From: Onchocerca lupi | Taxonomy: Eukaryota; Nematoda; Chromadorea; Rhabditida; Onchocercidae | Direction of reading: 5' to 3' | DNA: 64,000 nucleotides | Assembly (NCBI GenBank): GCA_028564675.1 | Contig: JAOVVO010000176.1 | Span: 1 to 64,000, forward strand | Part shown: positions 26,685-38,518 of the stretch, piece by piece | Layout: every line of letters starts with the position of its first letter | How positions within the stretch are numbered: position 1 is the stretch's first letter | Translations under genes and position numbers: made by a program | Notes under the pieces: model-generated | The model's database searches: none | The model's input: the letters and a program-made list of their open reading frames with translations, nothing else | Told to the model about the DNA's origin: nothing

Positions 26685-27270
26685 AAATGACGAAAAAAAA
26701 AGAATATGATTCAACATCCGAACAACAATGCATTTCAGTCGGAAAATTAATATCTTTTCTCTTTTAGTATTCAAATTTTCTTCATTCAAAAAATGATTCC
26801 TTAGAAAACAAAATAGTGTCCAAATTCAATTTCATTCATACAATTTATTCCTGGTGATAAAAAAATTCACATTTATTATAGCAATTAATGCTATCTGTTT
26901 GATTGAGTATTATATATTTTATAAAGTTATTTCCACCAAAAATTCTATAATACTGCTTAGTGGTTATTAAGATTAAAGATAATTGAAAGCGAAGTAATAA
27001 TTTGAAAAAAAAAAAAAAAGTTGTTGATGTGAAAGTCAATCCATTTGCATCTTTGTTTCATACAAATGATAAAAGCTATCTTATACGTCACAGAATATCA
27101 ATTAATTATAACTTATAAAATAACTTTTACTTTTTCAAATTTGTTTTTCTTTAAGAAGCAGAATTAAACTTAGGAATATCTAATATAAGCATAAAATACG
27201 AACTTATTTGACAAGAACTGAAGCAAATAAGAAGAATGTTAAGAAAACCCTATATCCAAAAATTCTCAAT

Positions 27271-27276
27271 CATATA

Positions 27277-27311
<35 letters not shown>
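27271..27311. repeat. (TA)n microsatellite
   Basis: About 20 TA dinucleotides in a row, directly before the GC-rich Helitron-like right end. Confidence 0.9.
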
Positions 27312-27313
<2 letters not shown>

Positions 27314-27399
27314 GTACTGCTGCTCTGCATCAGCTCGGCGTGGTCGATCCAGCTAGTCTGTAGAGGCTGGCCACGCTTCGCATGTCCCGCTCCAGCTAA

Positions 27400-28308
27400 T
27401 CTATATAAATAAAAATGTCAATGTTCGTTTGTTCAAAATCTTAAACTCCGAAACTTCGTAAACAAGCGTCCTATCTATATTAATTCAGAATCTTAGATAT
27501 CTGAAAGTCCTTACCTGTTGCTTTGAAATTCTGATACAATGTTGCATTTGAATACTTGCATGTTTTTATATATGCGTTGCTATTATTTATTATTACTTAT
27601 TATTATTCATTATTGTTTTTATTATTTATTGCGAAACAATTACAAATCAATAATATCAATAAAACAAATCTAATGGTAAATGTATTAATGTAAAAAAGGC
27701 GAAAACGATATAAAGGGAAAAAAAACCCGAGTCGTGCATTAAACCGATCCCGTTGAAATCCTTGTATAAAATGGTAGAAAAGCGCGCCTTTGTTAGCGTG
27801 TGATGATGATGCGCCTTTGTTGGCGCGCGAGGATAATCGACAATGACCCTTGTAGTTAAGGGTTACAAAGAAATGACTTAGGAATAAAGGAATAAATAAT
27901 CATGAATAATTATAAATAATAACAATAATTGTTGATAAATGTTGAAGCATTTGGTTGACAGCAGTTTTTTTTTTCTTTTCTGTTCTAACCTTATTCTATT
28001 CACGTCATTCGTTCACGTTTATATTCGTCGTACATGTCTTGTTCTAATCGTATGTTTAGTTCGGAAAAAGAAAGAGAGAGATGGCAGGTAGAGGGAGAAT
28101 GAGAGAAAAAAGGAAGGCGGAGTCAATAAACTCCGTCCCCTCACATATTTTTAGTTGTCACGGACGTGATGCGTGAAAAAAAGTATGTTTATATAAAAAC
28201 ACCTGCCTATTCGAATGCAAATTTGTATCAAAATTTGAAAGGAATTGGTGGAGAACTTTCGGAGATACGTGAGGAAGCACAGTAGCATTTAAATTTTTAT
28301 TTATACAG
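27400..28308. mobile_element. second Helitron-like/foldback element with inverted ends
   Basis: It begins TCTATATAAATAAAAATG at 27400, abutting the CTAA end of the previous element. At 28308 the minus strand begins TCTGTATAAATAAAAATT. The two ends, for about 150-200 bases, are diverged inverted copies of the same sequence also seen at 25596. A hairpin GGCGGAGT...ACTCCGTCC lies near 28119-28140. The centre has GC-rich words (GCGCGCC near 27781, GGCGCGCGAGG near 27822). No coding capacity was found. Confidence 0.5.
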
Positions 28309-28405
28309 ATGAACAAATATTTCTGCCTTCTAGAATTTCAAACAGTCTATTTCAGAAGTCTCTAATTTCTATCCTTCAGAATCTATTTTAGAAAATTCTA
28401 AAACA

Positions 28406-28525
28406 ATCAATCAATAAGCTGGGATACGATAATCTATTTTGGAAGATTCTCAAATAATCAATCAATAAGCTGGGATAAGATAATCTATTTTGGAAGATTC
28501 TGAAATAATCAATCAATAAGCTGGG
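28406..28525. repeat. 50-bp tandem repeat, three units
   Basis: AATCAATCAATAAGCTGGG occurs at 28406, 28456 and 28507. The paralogous segment near 38320 has only one unit, so the array grew in copy A. Confidence 0.8.
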
Positions 28526-28700
28526 TTTTACCAATTCTAAATATTTATAAACCATTTAAAAAATCATTTTAAAATTTTTATAAAATTATTTAATGGAATG
28601 AAAAACGTTTTAGGCAGTTAATAATATAAAGTATGAGCAAAGCATCAGAAACAATAACATGAAATGGAACTGATCAAAACAATTACAGAAAGAATCATAT

Positions 28701-31700
28701 TCATGGCAATTCTTTTGTTTCCAGAATCTCGACAAGTAAAAAATCCTCCCATGGTCTTTCGAATACCTCAACCGTAATAACCTGAAAAAAAATTGGAAAA
28801 TAAAAATAAATAACACAGAGTGTACGTATAAAATAAAAAATATTAATTGCAGTATTACTGATATTAATAATGATTGGTTTTGATTAAAAATTTTCAAAAA
28901 TTATGGAATTGTTACATGCAACTACCATCATATTTGTACTAAAATGAGAAATGCCGTAAATTCAATCGTTTAGCAAAAATAAGAATACAAAAGAAGATAA
29001 TGATAAATGTGAAAACAAGTATGAAAGCCCAATGCCAAGTTACGATGAACAGCTGTACAAATGCAATCATCGTAACAAAAAAAAAATTGGAAAATACAGT
29101 TTTCCCTATTAACGATTCTATTTTCAATAACAAACCATTTGAAAAAATATTTTTTTGCCTAAAAAAACAGCTGCAAATCAGATTACTTGGAATTATTATA
29201 TCTGATTGATAATATTATCAATCTCTTGCAAAAGAATGGCAATAGCAGTTATGATTATTATTTTATCATCTAGAGATTCAAATACTGAATAACTCAAAGC
29301 AATTATATATACTTCTGATTAAATATAAAATAAAAATGGAGTAATATGAAGCGCTACGAAAATTTCTTGCATTTATCTAAATTCACGAAGATCGAGCAAC
29401 TTTCAATTGATCATAATGTTAAAAAATGCATTCAAAACTTGCAAACATGCATGCAACATCTGCAAGTTTTCTCAAATAAATAATTGCTAAATTTGCTATG
29501 TTCTTGAATGTCTTTTGTTTTCTTGCAGATTCTCGAAATTATCATTTTTCCTCCTTCTGTTAGATGAATTTCAATGAGGAATAATGAGTTTTAAATGAAT
29601 ACACGCCATTTGGATTAGAAAAAATAAGTAAAGTAAACTAAAATAATAAATGCTTTTTTTTTTCAAAAAGCATATTTCCATTGAGAAAAATTGCGAAAAA
29701 GTTGCTTCTCTCAATCAAAATGCTTTGATTTGGTGATTTATTCATTGAAATTTTTTCAAATTTGAAAATGGAATATGCTTTATGATTTTATCTGTAAGTA
29801 AAATTCTAATTTCAAATCAATTCTAACAAAACTCAATTTTTCCAACAGAAAAATCTGTTTCGTTTTCTCGTTTTTCTAATTAAAAAAAAAAAAAAAAGAA
29901 AAGCTAAACAATGATATGTATCAAATGATGGTGAGATATAGTATGCATGCTTCCAAGGACTCGAATTCCGAATATTCACATCTTCAGACATCTCTAATTT
30001 TAAGATTTTATTCTCAAATATTTTTAATTTTATTATTTCAAACGAATACTTTAAAACATCACCATTGAAAAACCATTTATTTTGAAAATTTTCCTGCTTT
30101 GTTTATTATAACGAAGTAGAACATTTTTCAAAATATCTTCGACAGTATTCGAATAATTTTTTTGTTTTAAATTTTTTCTCTTTTTTTTTTTTTTTTTGTG
30201 TTCACAACGATGATAGCACAAAGTATTTAAAAAATGAAGCCATCATTAAGAATATATAGACGCTCAAAAAGTCAAATAAAATCATCTTTACTAAATCGAT
30301 GTATCCACATAAAAAAAAAAAAACTAAAAATGCGAGTAAATTTCGCTAGCGAAAAATATTTCAGGAAAAAAAAGTGCAAAATTCCAATTCTCAAAAACTC
30401 TGAAAATTCATTTCATTATTTGTAGAAAATCCTTGCTAGAAAAAAAATCGAAAAAATTCTCAAACATACCAACAAAATTAACAATTCATTACAAGAACGG
30501 ACTAGAAAATCTTTTTAATGATTAATACAATTTTTTAAAAATTCGAAAAATATTCTTTTCATGAAGTCGTCCAAGTTTAACTATTATTTATCACCGGATG
30601 AATGTTTATCTAAACTAAGTTTTTCTTTCTAGCTTATCATAATCATTTGCTTATCAGATTTTGAGATACGACAATAAATAATCTGAAATTACATGCAACA
30701 AACCTGATCCGATTGTCCTTTCAATTTTTCACAATTTTTCAGGTCAACTTTCATTTCTAAATTCTAAAAATTTAATTATAACACATATGAAACATCAGTG
30801 AATAAATTTTGTGTTTCGTTATTTTTCATTCAGAGAAATTATTTTTTTTCAGTTTTCCTTTCCTTTTTTCGTCCTTTTCTTTTCCGCTTTTAGCCATTTC
30901 CTAAACCATTTCTTATTGAAGTTAAGACTTAGTTGGATTGGAAACAATTATAATTTCAAAAATAAACTCTAAAAATATACTTTTTTACATTCTGATCGAG
31001 CAACCTGCACATCCATCTTGTATTTCATACCACCAACAACTTGAGATGAAACATTCAGTAATTTGATCGGTATCAAATGATATTCATCGTTTGATTGTTC
31101 ATTTACTTTCATCAATATGCTTGGCAATAGTTCCTGTAAACACTATTTTACACGCATAAAAAGAGAAACACAAGAAGACAGAAAATGGTTGAAAATTTTC
31201 TTTCTTCCAAGAAATTTCTTCAACATTTTGAAATTCAAACTTTTTGTCAGATAGAACAAAACAAATGTTAACAAATAATTCAAATCCGCAATTTATATGA
31301 CTTATACATTTTCCTCTATTTCATTTAGTGAAATTTGCAGGAAATAAATTAATCTGTACTTTTTTGCACGCAAAATCATAGATTCATTTCTTTACATATA
31401 AAATCTTATCTCATTCACACGTGATTTCCACGGTAATATCCAAAATATCTTATAAATTACTTAATGTAAATAGCAAAACATAACATTTAAGATTTGCAAA
31501 AATATGTCAAACATGCTAAAATCTTCCAAACATTCTAATGGGTATTGATCAGGACAAGAAGAAAGAACGGATAATTTACACGTCCGGAGATACAACGGAT
31601 AACTTATACGTCCGGCGATACACGGAAAACTTACACGTCCGGCGATATAACAGATAACTTACACGTCCGTAGATACAACAGATAATTTACACGTTTGGAG

Positions 31701-32156
31701 AACAATGGATAACTTATACGTCAGGCGATATAACGGATAACTTATAATCCGGCGATACAACGGAAAATTTACATATCCGAATATGACTTGTGATGAGTCA
31801 GATAGATATTTTTAAATGTTACCTATACAATGTTTGAGAGGGAAGTAAAAGGAACGTAAAATTCTTTGTAAATGAAAGGCGCAAATTACTTACTTATCTG
31901 CAAGATATGTTGAAACTATTAAAATCTATCAATAAAGAAGAAATCTAACCTGGATTTCCTCGTCATTCGGATCACGTTTTTGCCATCCTCCCATTAGACC
32001 GACTTGGCCAAGATTCATATCTGCCTTAGATTCCTGATTTATATGTGCCATGGATTCCGTAGTGCTGGCGTCTTTGCCACCTTTCAGGTGAATGAACGCT
32101 ATCACACCGAAGAATAGTAAAAGTGTCAACAATAATCCTTGCTTTATCGTTAACAT
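28701..32156 (-). CDS. secreted type-2 cystatin (onchocystatin family), paralogue A
   Basis: Four minus-strand exons: 32156-31950, 31133-30981, 30763-30704 and 28781-28701, all GT-AG and phase 0, 166 residues. Residues 1-25 form a signal peptide. All three papain-binding elements of cystatins are present: an N-terminal Gly in LMGGW (about 56), the first loop QVVGG at 100-104, and Pro150-Trp151 in the second loop. SND at 83-85 is the site that blocks asparaginyl endopeptidase (legumain) in filarial CPI-2. Two cysteines (in SECKK and KNCEK) can form one disulfide. Filarial cystatins are secreted inhibitors of cysteine proteases that act on worm and host enzymes and dampen antigen presentation. 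An acceptor TTTTCATTTAG about 35 bases upstream of the ATG is shared with paralogue B. Intron 3 holds a 0.9-kb inserted element. Confidence 0.9.
28935..29880 (-). mobile_element. 0.9-kb inserted element, copy 1 (intron 3 of cystatin A)
   Basis: Nearly the same sequence occurs inverted at 35990-36950. The matching intron of cystatin B lacks it, so it inserted or was lost after the duplication. Read on the minus strand it has a 64-codon frame (29133-28939) with two hydrophobic stretches, including VTMIAFVQLFIVTWHWAFIL. The same frame is open in the other copy. The longer frame on the opposite strand begins MINVKTSMKAQCQV. Termini are imprecise; no clear terminal repeats or target duplication could be fixed by eye. 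Confidence 0.6.
31565..31790. repeat. 28-bp minisatellite in cystatin A intron 1
   Basis: About eight units based on ACGTCCGGCGATACAACGGA with many substitutions and small indels. The flanks are almost identical to those of the array in cystatin B. Confidence 0.9.
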
Positions 32157-35100
32157 CGTTTGTCACTTAAACTTTATTTATTCAATGATCTAAATGAAAA
32201 GAAATAAAAAAAAAAAAAAAAATAGAACGAAGAAAAAAAAGTCAAATTCTATTATGTATTATCCGAATTTTTTTTTATTCTACTGTTATCCGGAAGATTG
32301 GTATGTTTTTCCGGAAGATTTTTGCCATAAAATCGAAAGATTTTGTTCCATTTGAAAAAGCTTCTATAATATGCATTAAAGATTAAATAACACTTCTTGA
32401 ACATTGATCGGAATACTTTAGCAATTAGCACTCCTGAATTATTTCTGAAAATTAATTAATTTTTAATTTTTTGCAGAATAAAAATGTAAACATGCAAAAC
32501 TCATCACTCATTCATTCATTTACGTGAACACATCGACACAAAATTACGTAGCACAATAATGAACATATAAATGGAAGGTATTATGTTATTTCTCGGACTT
32601 TTTCGGGGCGAAGAAGCACTACGGTGTTTTGCGGACTTTCGAGGAAGAGAAAAATTGCGACGTAAAAAAAGCGAATTCGCTTTTGAAGAAATAAAAGCTA
32701 AAAATTAAAGAGTCAAATGATTAAATTTGAGGCTTAAATACAAATTGTAATTGATGATGATGCATCATGTTTGATTTTAAAGAGATGAAAAATCAACTTT
32801 TTAGCTTGTTTTTTGTCCTTTTACTCTTCCAGAAAGAATTTTACTCAAAAAATAATTACAAATCCATTTCGTTTATTGATGCGTCCTTTATCATCTCATA
32901 TCTCATTGAAGAATCGTTCAAAAAAGGTAAATTTTAATTTAAGCAACGATGAGTCCTCTTCTTCTCTTAATGTTCATCTTATATACTTATTGGAAAGCTA
33001 ACAATAGATAAAATTATAAAACAACATCTGCTAGCTGAAAATATGTACAGAAGAAGTTAATTAATGGAAAGCATCATAAACGAATTGCGAATCGATCGAT
33101 CAACTGAAACTTGCGAACAATGAAATGCGAGTATTATTACTTTGCGAAGACTTTTCGCAACATTTTGGGATATAGTTAAATGAAGCGCAATTTGTCATCG
33201 CTATTTGCGATCAGTTTCGATTCGCTGTCAAAAACTATAAAAAAAAAAAAAGAAAGGAATAAAAACAGTTCTGTTGGATACTAGCCGGAAAGAATTCCTT
33301 ACTGGATAGAGGATAGAGGAAATGGTAATACAGTAACGGTCTAAAGTATTAGCAAAAATCGAATACAGTACTGATGAATGGTAATACCAGTAATGGTCTA
33401 CAGTAGTAGCGAAATCCACAGTAATAGTCATAAATTGCAAAACATGCAAATGTAGAATTTCCCCACTTCTACTTACTATTCAATTTTGACTACGAGAAGG
33501 TCAAAATTGTGATCTATCAGAAAGCATGGCGAAAAAAAAAAAAATTATTTGGAAATTTTTTGGGATATTTTTGATACGATCGATTAGAATTCAGTCAAAA
33601 ATCATTTTAATAAACAAATAATGGAAGTTGGATTGAAGCATTATTTGTTCATAACCATATGTTGACATTTTTTTTTTTCTTCAAGAATTTTTTGTTTAAT
33701 TTGTTGATTTGGTTGAAAAAAAAAAAAAAGTGAAAAAAGTGAATGATGAGGCATTATTTTATTGATATAAAATAAATTGGCAACAATTATTTCATGAGAA
33801 AAATATATTTCAAAAAGTTTCAAATGAAAAATCTGAAAATTTTTCACATTTTCACGATTTATTTTGGCTAAAAATTACGAAAATTATAATTGCTTATTAT
33901 AATTTGATTATACCTTTTGGAAGACTTTTTATATGGATAATAACAAAATGTGATGCTTTATTCGATGAAAATATTAATTTGGCCTAATTTTTAATTTCGA
34001 TTTAATTGATCAGATAAGTTAAAAAAAAAAAAATCATTTTTATCGTTCAACTCCAAAAAATTTCTATCCGTAAAGATTGAATGTATTAGATTATGGATGA
34101 GAATTTTTCAGAATTAAAATTTTTATAAAAATTTTCTCATAATGAATCATTTATTAGATATTAATATTTCAATTTTATTAGCGATATTTATTTGAATCTT
34201 TTCATTAAACATCCGATAAATATCTCATCAGCCATAATTATATCAAGAAAACACGATTTCAACTTGTAATTAAATCTAGATGATTTGACTTAAAAAAAAC
34301 TTTCCTGATTGATAAATCAAAAATTGATAAATCAGTCTTGATAAATTATAATAATTATTCTTAATTGATAAACCAAAAACTAATAAATTAATTAAGGTGA
34401 ATTATAATAATTTTTAATGTAACAAAAAAAAAACTTTTTCAATATTTGTATTTTTTGCTTAAATTTTGATGCGATTATGTTCATAAGAACTAGCATCTGT
34501 CTCCAATATTATTTGCTTGTCATCCTATTGTTGTTTACTTTTGCGATAATTTTTTCAAAAAAAAAAGTTTTTTTTTCCTTTTTTTTTTCAAAAAAAAAAA
34601 CCATTCAAAATGTTGCAATTGGTTCATTAAAAAAATTTTAAATAACGAAATAACTAATAACTGAATAACTAAATCTTATATATTAATTTTTATTTTACAA
34701 AAATCATCACCTATTATTCGCTTTAAGAATCAGGAATTTTTTTTCACATCCATAAAGCAAAATGTACAAAAATTGTAATTTAAAACAATATGCAAAATAT
34801 TTCGCAAAAAGATTATATTTTTTTGTATAAGAAAAGATTACATTAAATAAATACTACTGTAAAAATATTTGCTGAATAAATAAATTTTAGTTTCTAATTT
34901 TCTCTCATTTTTTGAAATTTTTAAGATTATTTCATCCGGAAGTTTCAAATCTTCTGAAAAAGAAACTCTTCATGAATGTGATTGAATATTTCAGCACGAA
35001 TATTATTCTAATTATTAAAATCAATCAAAATTTTCCTTTCTTATTTAACTAATGACTTTTTTTTTTTTGATAGAATTTAATCCATCAATCATATTTTTTT

Positions 35101-35985
35101 TTCAGAACATTACAGATACGAATGTTACGTAAAAACTAATCAATTTTCTTTTTTTTTTTTTTTTAAATAAATTTTGAAAGAAATGAGCCATTTATTTTTC
35201 ACATAAAGTCTTTTTTTATTTATTTAAATTCACAGATGCATAGCGAAATGCAAATATTGCTTGCAAAAGCATAGTAATAAGTTGAAAATATGTTTAAAAA
35301 AAAAAAATTCATAAATTTTTTTAAAAAAGAAGAGAGGAAAAAATATTTTATGAACAAAATTATTTTATGTCGTCTTATTGGACCAAACTCTTCAACTGAT
35401 AATATCATACGAGATCAAATATCACTTTATGTTTCATTTTATCTTTTAAATTTAAAAAGTTTTACTTTTGCGAAAATTCATTTTCTCTTATCTCATGAAA
35501 ATGATTGTTCAAGATGTGAATAGTTGAAAATGATCATTTAAGCTATTTTAAAAAATTGAAATAATCTTTTTGAAATAAAACGTTGGAAAAATGATTAAAT
35601 TGTCAAAATTACTATGAACTTATTTTTCGTTTTTTAACTAATTTACTGTTTCGCAGGCGGCAAATTTAAACATTATTTAATTATTTTCTGTATTTGTTGA
35701 ATTTTTAATAGCCTCAAGTTTTTAAAAAATAATTGAATTTTCGTGGAAAAATGGTAGAATTTTAAATTTTTTGAGAATTTCTCAGAAATTAATAAATTAT
35801 TATTTAGCCAAAAGTACTATTTATTTATATACAAGTGTAACAGTTGCAATTAAAGCCCACGTTTGTATTATTTTTCATTTTGAAATGTAAAATAAAATCG
35901 ATTAATTTTCATTGGTATTCATAATTTTTGTTCATGCCGTCATTAGTTTATTCATTATTCTTTAGTTTTATTTTTATTTATTTAT
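32157..35985. other. cystatin A upstream region and spacer
   Basis: Up to about 33200 it resembles the sequence upstream of cystatin B, including a conserved block at 32490-32700 with the palindromic AGCGAATTCGCTTTT near 32670. Beyond that it is AT-rich with no supported exon. Confidence 0.55.
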
Positions 35986-35989
35986 TTAT

Positions 35990-36950
35990 TTTTTGATGCG
36001 AAAGATGAGAAAGCGAAAAAGAAAGAGTTAGAAAAATTGGAATTTGTTAAAATTGATTTGAAGTTAGAATTTCATTTACAGATAATAGCATAAAGAATAT
36101 TCCATTTTTCAAATTTGAAAAAAAATTCAATAAACAAATCATCACATTAAGCATTTTGATGAAAGATGGAACTTTTTTTGCAAATTTTCTTCAATGGAAT
36201 ATGTTTTGAAAAAAAAAAAAAAGTATTCATTTATTATTTTAGTTTACTTTACTTATTTTTTCTAATGCAAATGACATGTATTCATTTAACACTCATTATT
36301 CCTCATTGAAATTCATCTAACAGAAGGAGGGAAAATGATAATTTCGAGAATCTGCAAGAAAACAAAAGACATTCAAGAACATAGCAAATTTTGCAATTAT
36401 TTATTTGAGAAAACTTGCAGATGTTGCATGCATGTTTGCAAGTTTTGAATGCATTTTTTGAAGTTACGGTCAACTGAAAGTTGCCCGATCTTCATGAATT
36501 CAGATAAATCAAGAAATATTCGTAGCGCTTCATATTACTCCATTTTTATTTCATATTTAATCAGAAGTATATATAATTGTTTTGAGTTATTCATTATTCG
36601 AATCTCTCGATGATAATATGATAATCATAATTGATATTGCCATCTCTTTGCAAGAGATTGATAATATTATCAATCAGATGCAATAATTCTAAAGTAATCT
36701 GATTTGCAGTTGTTTTTTTAGGCAAAAAAATATTTTTTTTAAATGGTTTGTTATTGAAAATAGAATCGTTGATAGGGAAAACTGTATTTTTTTTTGTTAC
36801 GATGATTGCATTTGTACAGCTGTTCATCGTAACTTGGCATTGGGCTTTCATACTTGTTTTCACATTTATCATTATCTTCTTTTGTATTCTTATTTTTGCT
36901 AAACGATTGAATTTATGGCATTTCTCATTTTAGTGCAATAAAAGTTGGAT
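35990..36950 (+). mobile_element. 0.9-kb inserted element, copy 2 (inverted)
   Basis: Inverted copy of the element at 28935-29880. The plus-strand frame 36748-36933 (MLLKIESLIGKTVFFFVTMI...) is intact and hydrophobic, differing from copy 1 by a small in-frame deletion and a few substitutions. Together the two copies form inverted arms about 6 kb apart that enclose exons 1 to 3 of cystatin A. Confidence 0.6.
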
Positions 36951-38254
36951 AAGTTCGAGCATAATGGAAGAGTTGATACAACAGTGGATACATGTAATAA
37001 TTCCATGTAAAACTATGCATTGCAGTTGGATAATTATTTCAATACAAATTTTGCGGCTAATTTTTCATCGAATCGAATGAAAATGCAAGAAAATATTCAG
37101 TTAGAAAAATAACTGATCTAGCTAAAAGATGAATTAACTATTTAGATTTTAACAATGGACTGCATAAAATATCTGATATTTCTCTCTAATCACTCATTAG
37201 AATCATTAGAACTTTCTAAACATTCATAATTGTATGTCACGAAAATTTTTGACCTGACAAAGGTCATATAATACTTATAACGATATTAATAGTAAATGTC
37301 AATGAGTAAAGAGCGATTGGTTAAATGTAGGATTCTTGAAATTTTAGATTTAAAAATATTATTCCAAACCAAAAGTTTGAAATTTTCTCAATATGCTTCG
37401 ATGATTTTTATTCAAAATTATAAAAGCAATATTGGGAAAATTATGGAACATAAATATGAAATAATCAAGAAATCTTTGTATCATAGAAATATATCTCAAT
37501 ATAAACAAGCTTTTGATTTTCCAATTTGCTAGTCGAATTTTTAATTTTTTAATTTACTAATCAAACTTTTGACCTTTATTCTATTGTTAACATATTGTAA
37601 ATTGCGTTCTAGTTGACATGTAATAAAGAAATTCTTACTCTATAAGAGATTAGAATCATTCATTTGGAATAGAACGGAACGGGAACTCTCAGAGCAGAAA
37701 CAACCGAAGAAACTCTCGAAGGATGGAGGAATAAAGGATCTTCCATTGAGCGACAACAAAGAAAAACAACTTAGCGAACAATTTATCTGCTTTGCGATCT
37801 GATTTCTTTTATTTTGCAATTCTTGCGAGATAGATTTTTGTTTTCTGATAGAGGCATCTAATTCCATCGACTCTATTTGTGATATTCTCTGATAATTGTC
37901 ATATAACATAGTCGAAGAATAAATTTTCCGTCAGTCAATAAGATCTTTACTACAACTATTTTTCCATGCCAACTGTCGAGAAATTTCCACACCAAAATCA
38001 GCTCACAGTGGTAACAAGTGCTACGATAAAGTTATACTTTACCTTGAGTATGACATTGTTCTACTTTTTTTTGTTTTGTTTTTTCTACTTTTTCCAATTG
38101 TATTTTAAAAAATGTAGCGTAAATATTTAAATAAACATAAAATTTGAACCTATCTGCGGAGGAGAAAAAGGTATGAGCGAGAAAAAAAGAAAATGTCAAC
38201 AAAAAACTTCTGAACTATATCCCCGATAGTCTTCAATTATATCCACATATATAT
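36951..38254. other. spacer between the inverted element and duplication copy B
   Basis: No exon with splice support. A minus-strand ATG-led frame at 37909-37640 (89 codons, Gln/Lys-rich start such as RKQKSISQELQNKRNQ) has mixed composition, but there is no acceptor or domain to support it. Confidence 0.45.
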
Positions 38255-38518
38255 GAACAATTATTTCTGCTTTCTAATAATTTTAGGTAATCTGTTTCAG
38301 AGTATATTTCAAAATAATTAATCAATAAGCTGGCATAGTATCATTATTACCAACTTTAAATATTTATGCATTAATTAAAAGATTACCTTGGGTTTTACAA
38401 AATTATTCAATATAATAAAAAATATCTTAGGCACCAAAACGAAAGAAGTACTATAGCAAAGAGACAGAGAAGAAGTCTGAAATAGAAAGGGCGAAAAAAA
38501 TCACAGAAAGAATTTTAA

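Larger units (their letters stand above)
25596..27399 (+). mobile_element. decayed Helitron-like element
   Basis: The left end, TCTATAGTATATAAATAAAA after an A, resembles the 5' TC ends of Helitrons. Inside is a broken Helitron helicase fragment (26477-26684). The right end is GC-rich, contains a stem (GCGTGG at 27338-27343 with CCACGC at 27371-27376) and finishes CTAA directly followed by T, as the CTRR-T end of Helitrons requires. An internal 25640-25800 segment recurs inverted near 28120-28265. That both ends belong to one element is inference; the interior is heavily eroded. Confidence 0.5.
28310..33200. repeat. segmental duplication, copy A (cystatin A unit)
   Basis: Exons, introns and at least 1 kb of upstream sequence correspond to 38255-42650 in the same orientation. 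The left limit coincides with the end of the Helitron-like element. Differences include a 0.9-kb insertion in intron 3 of this copy and extra 50-bp repeats at the left end. Confidence 0.85.

Noticed and set aside
37640..37909. Minus-strand 89-codon frame with a coiled-coil-like start
   Set aside because: Composition is tempting, but there is no splice or trans-splice acceptor before the ATG, and the C-terminal half loses coding character.
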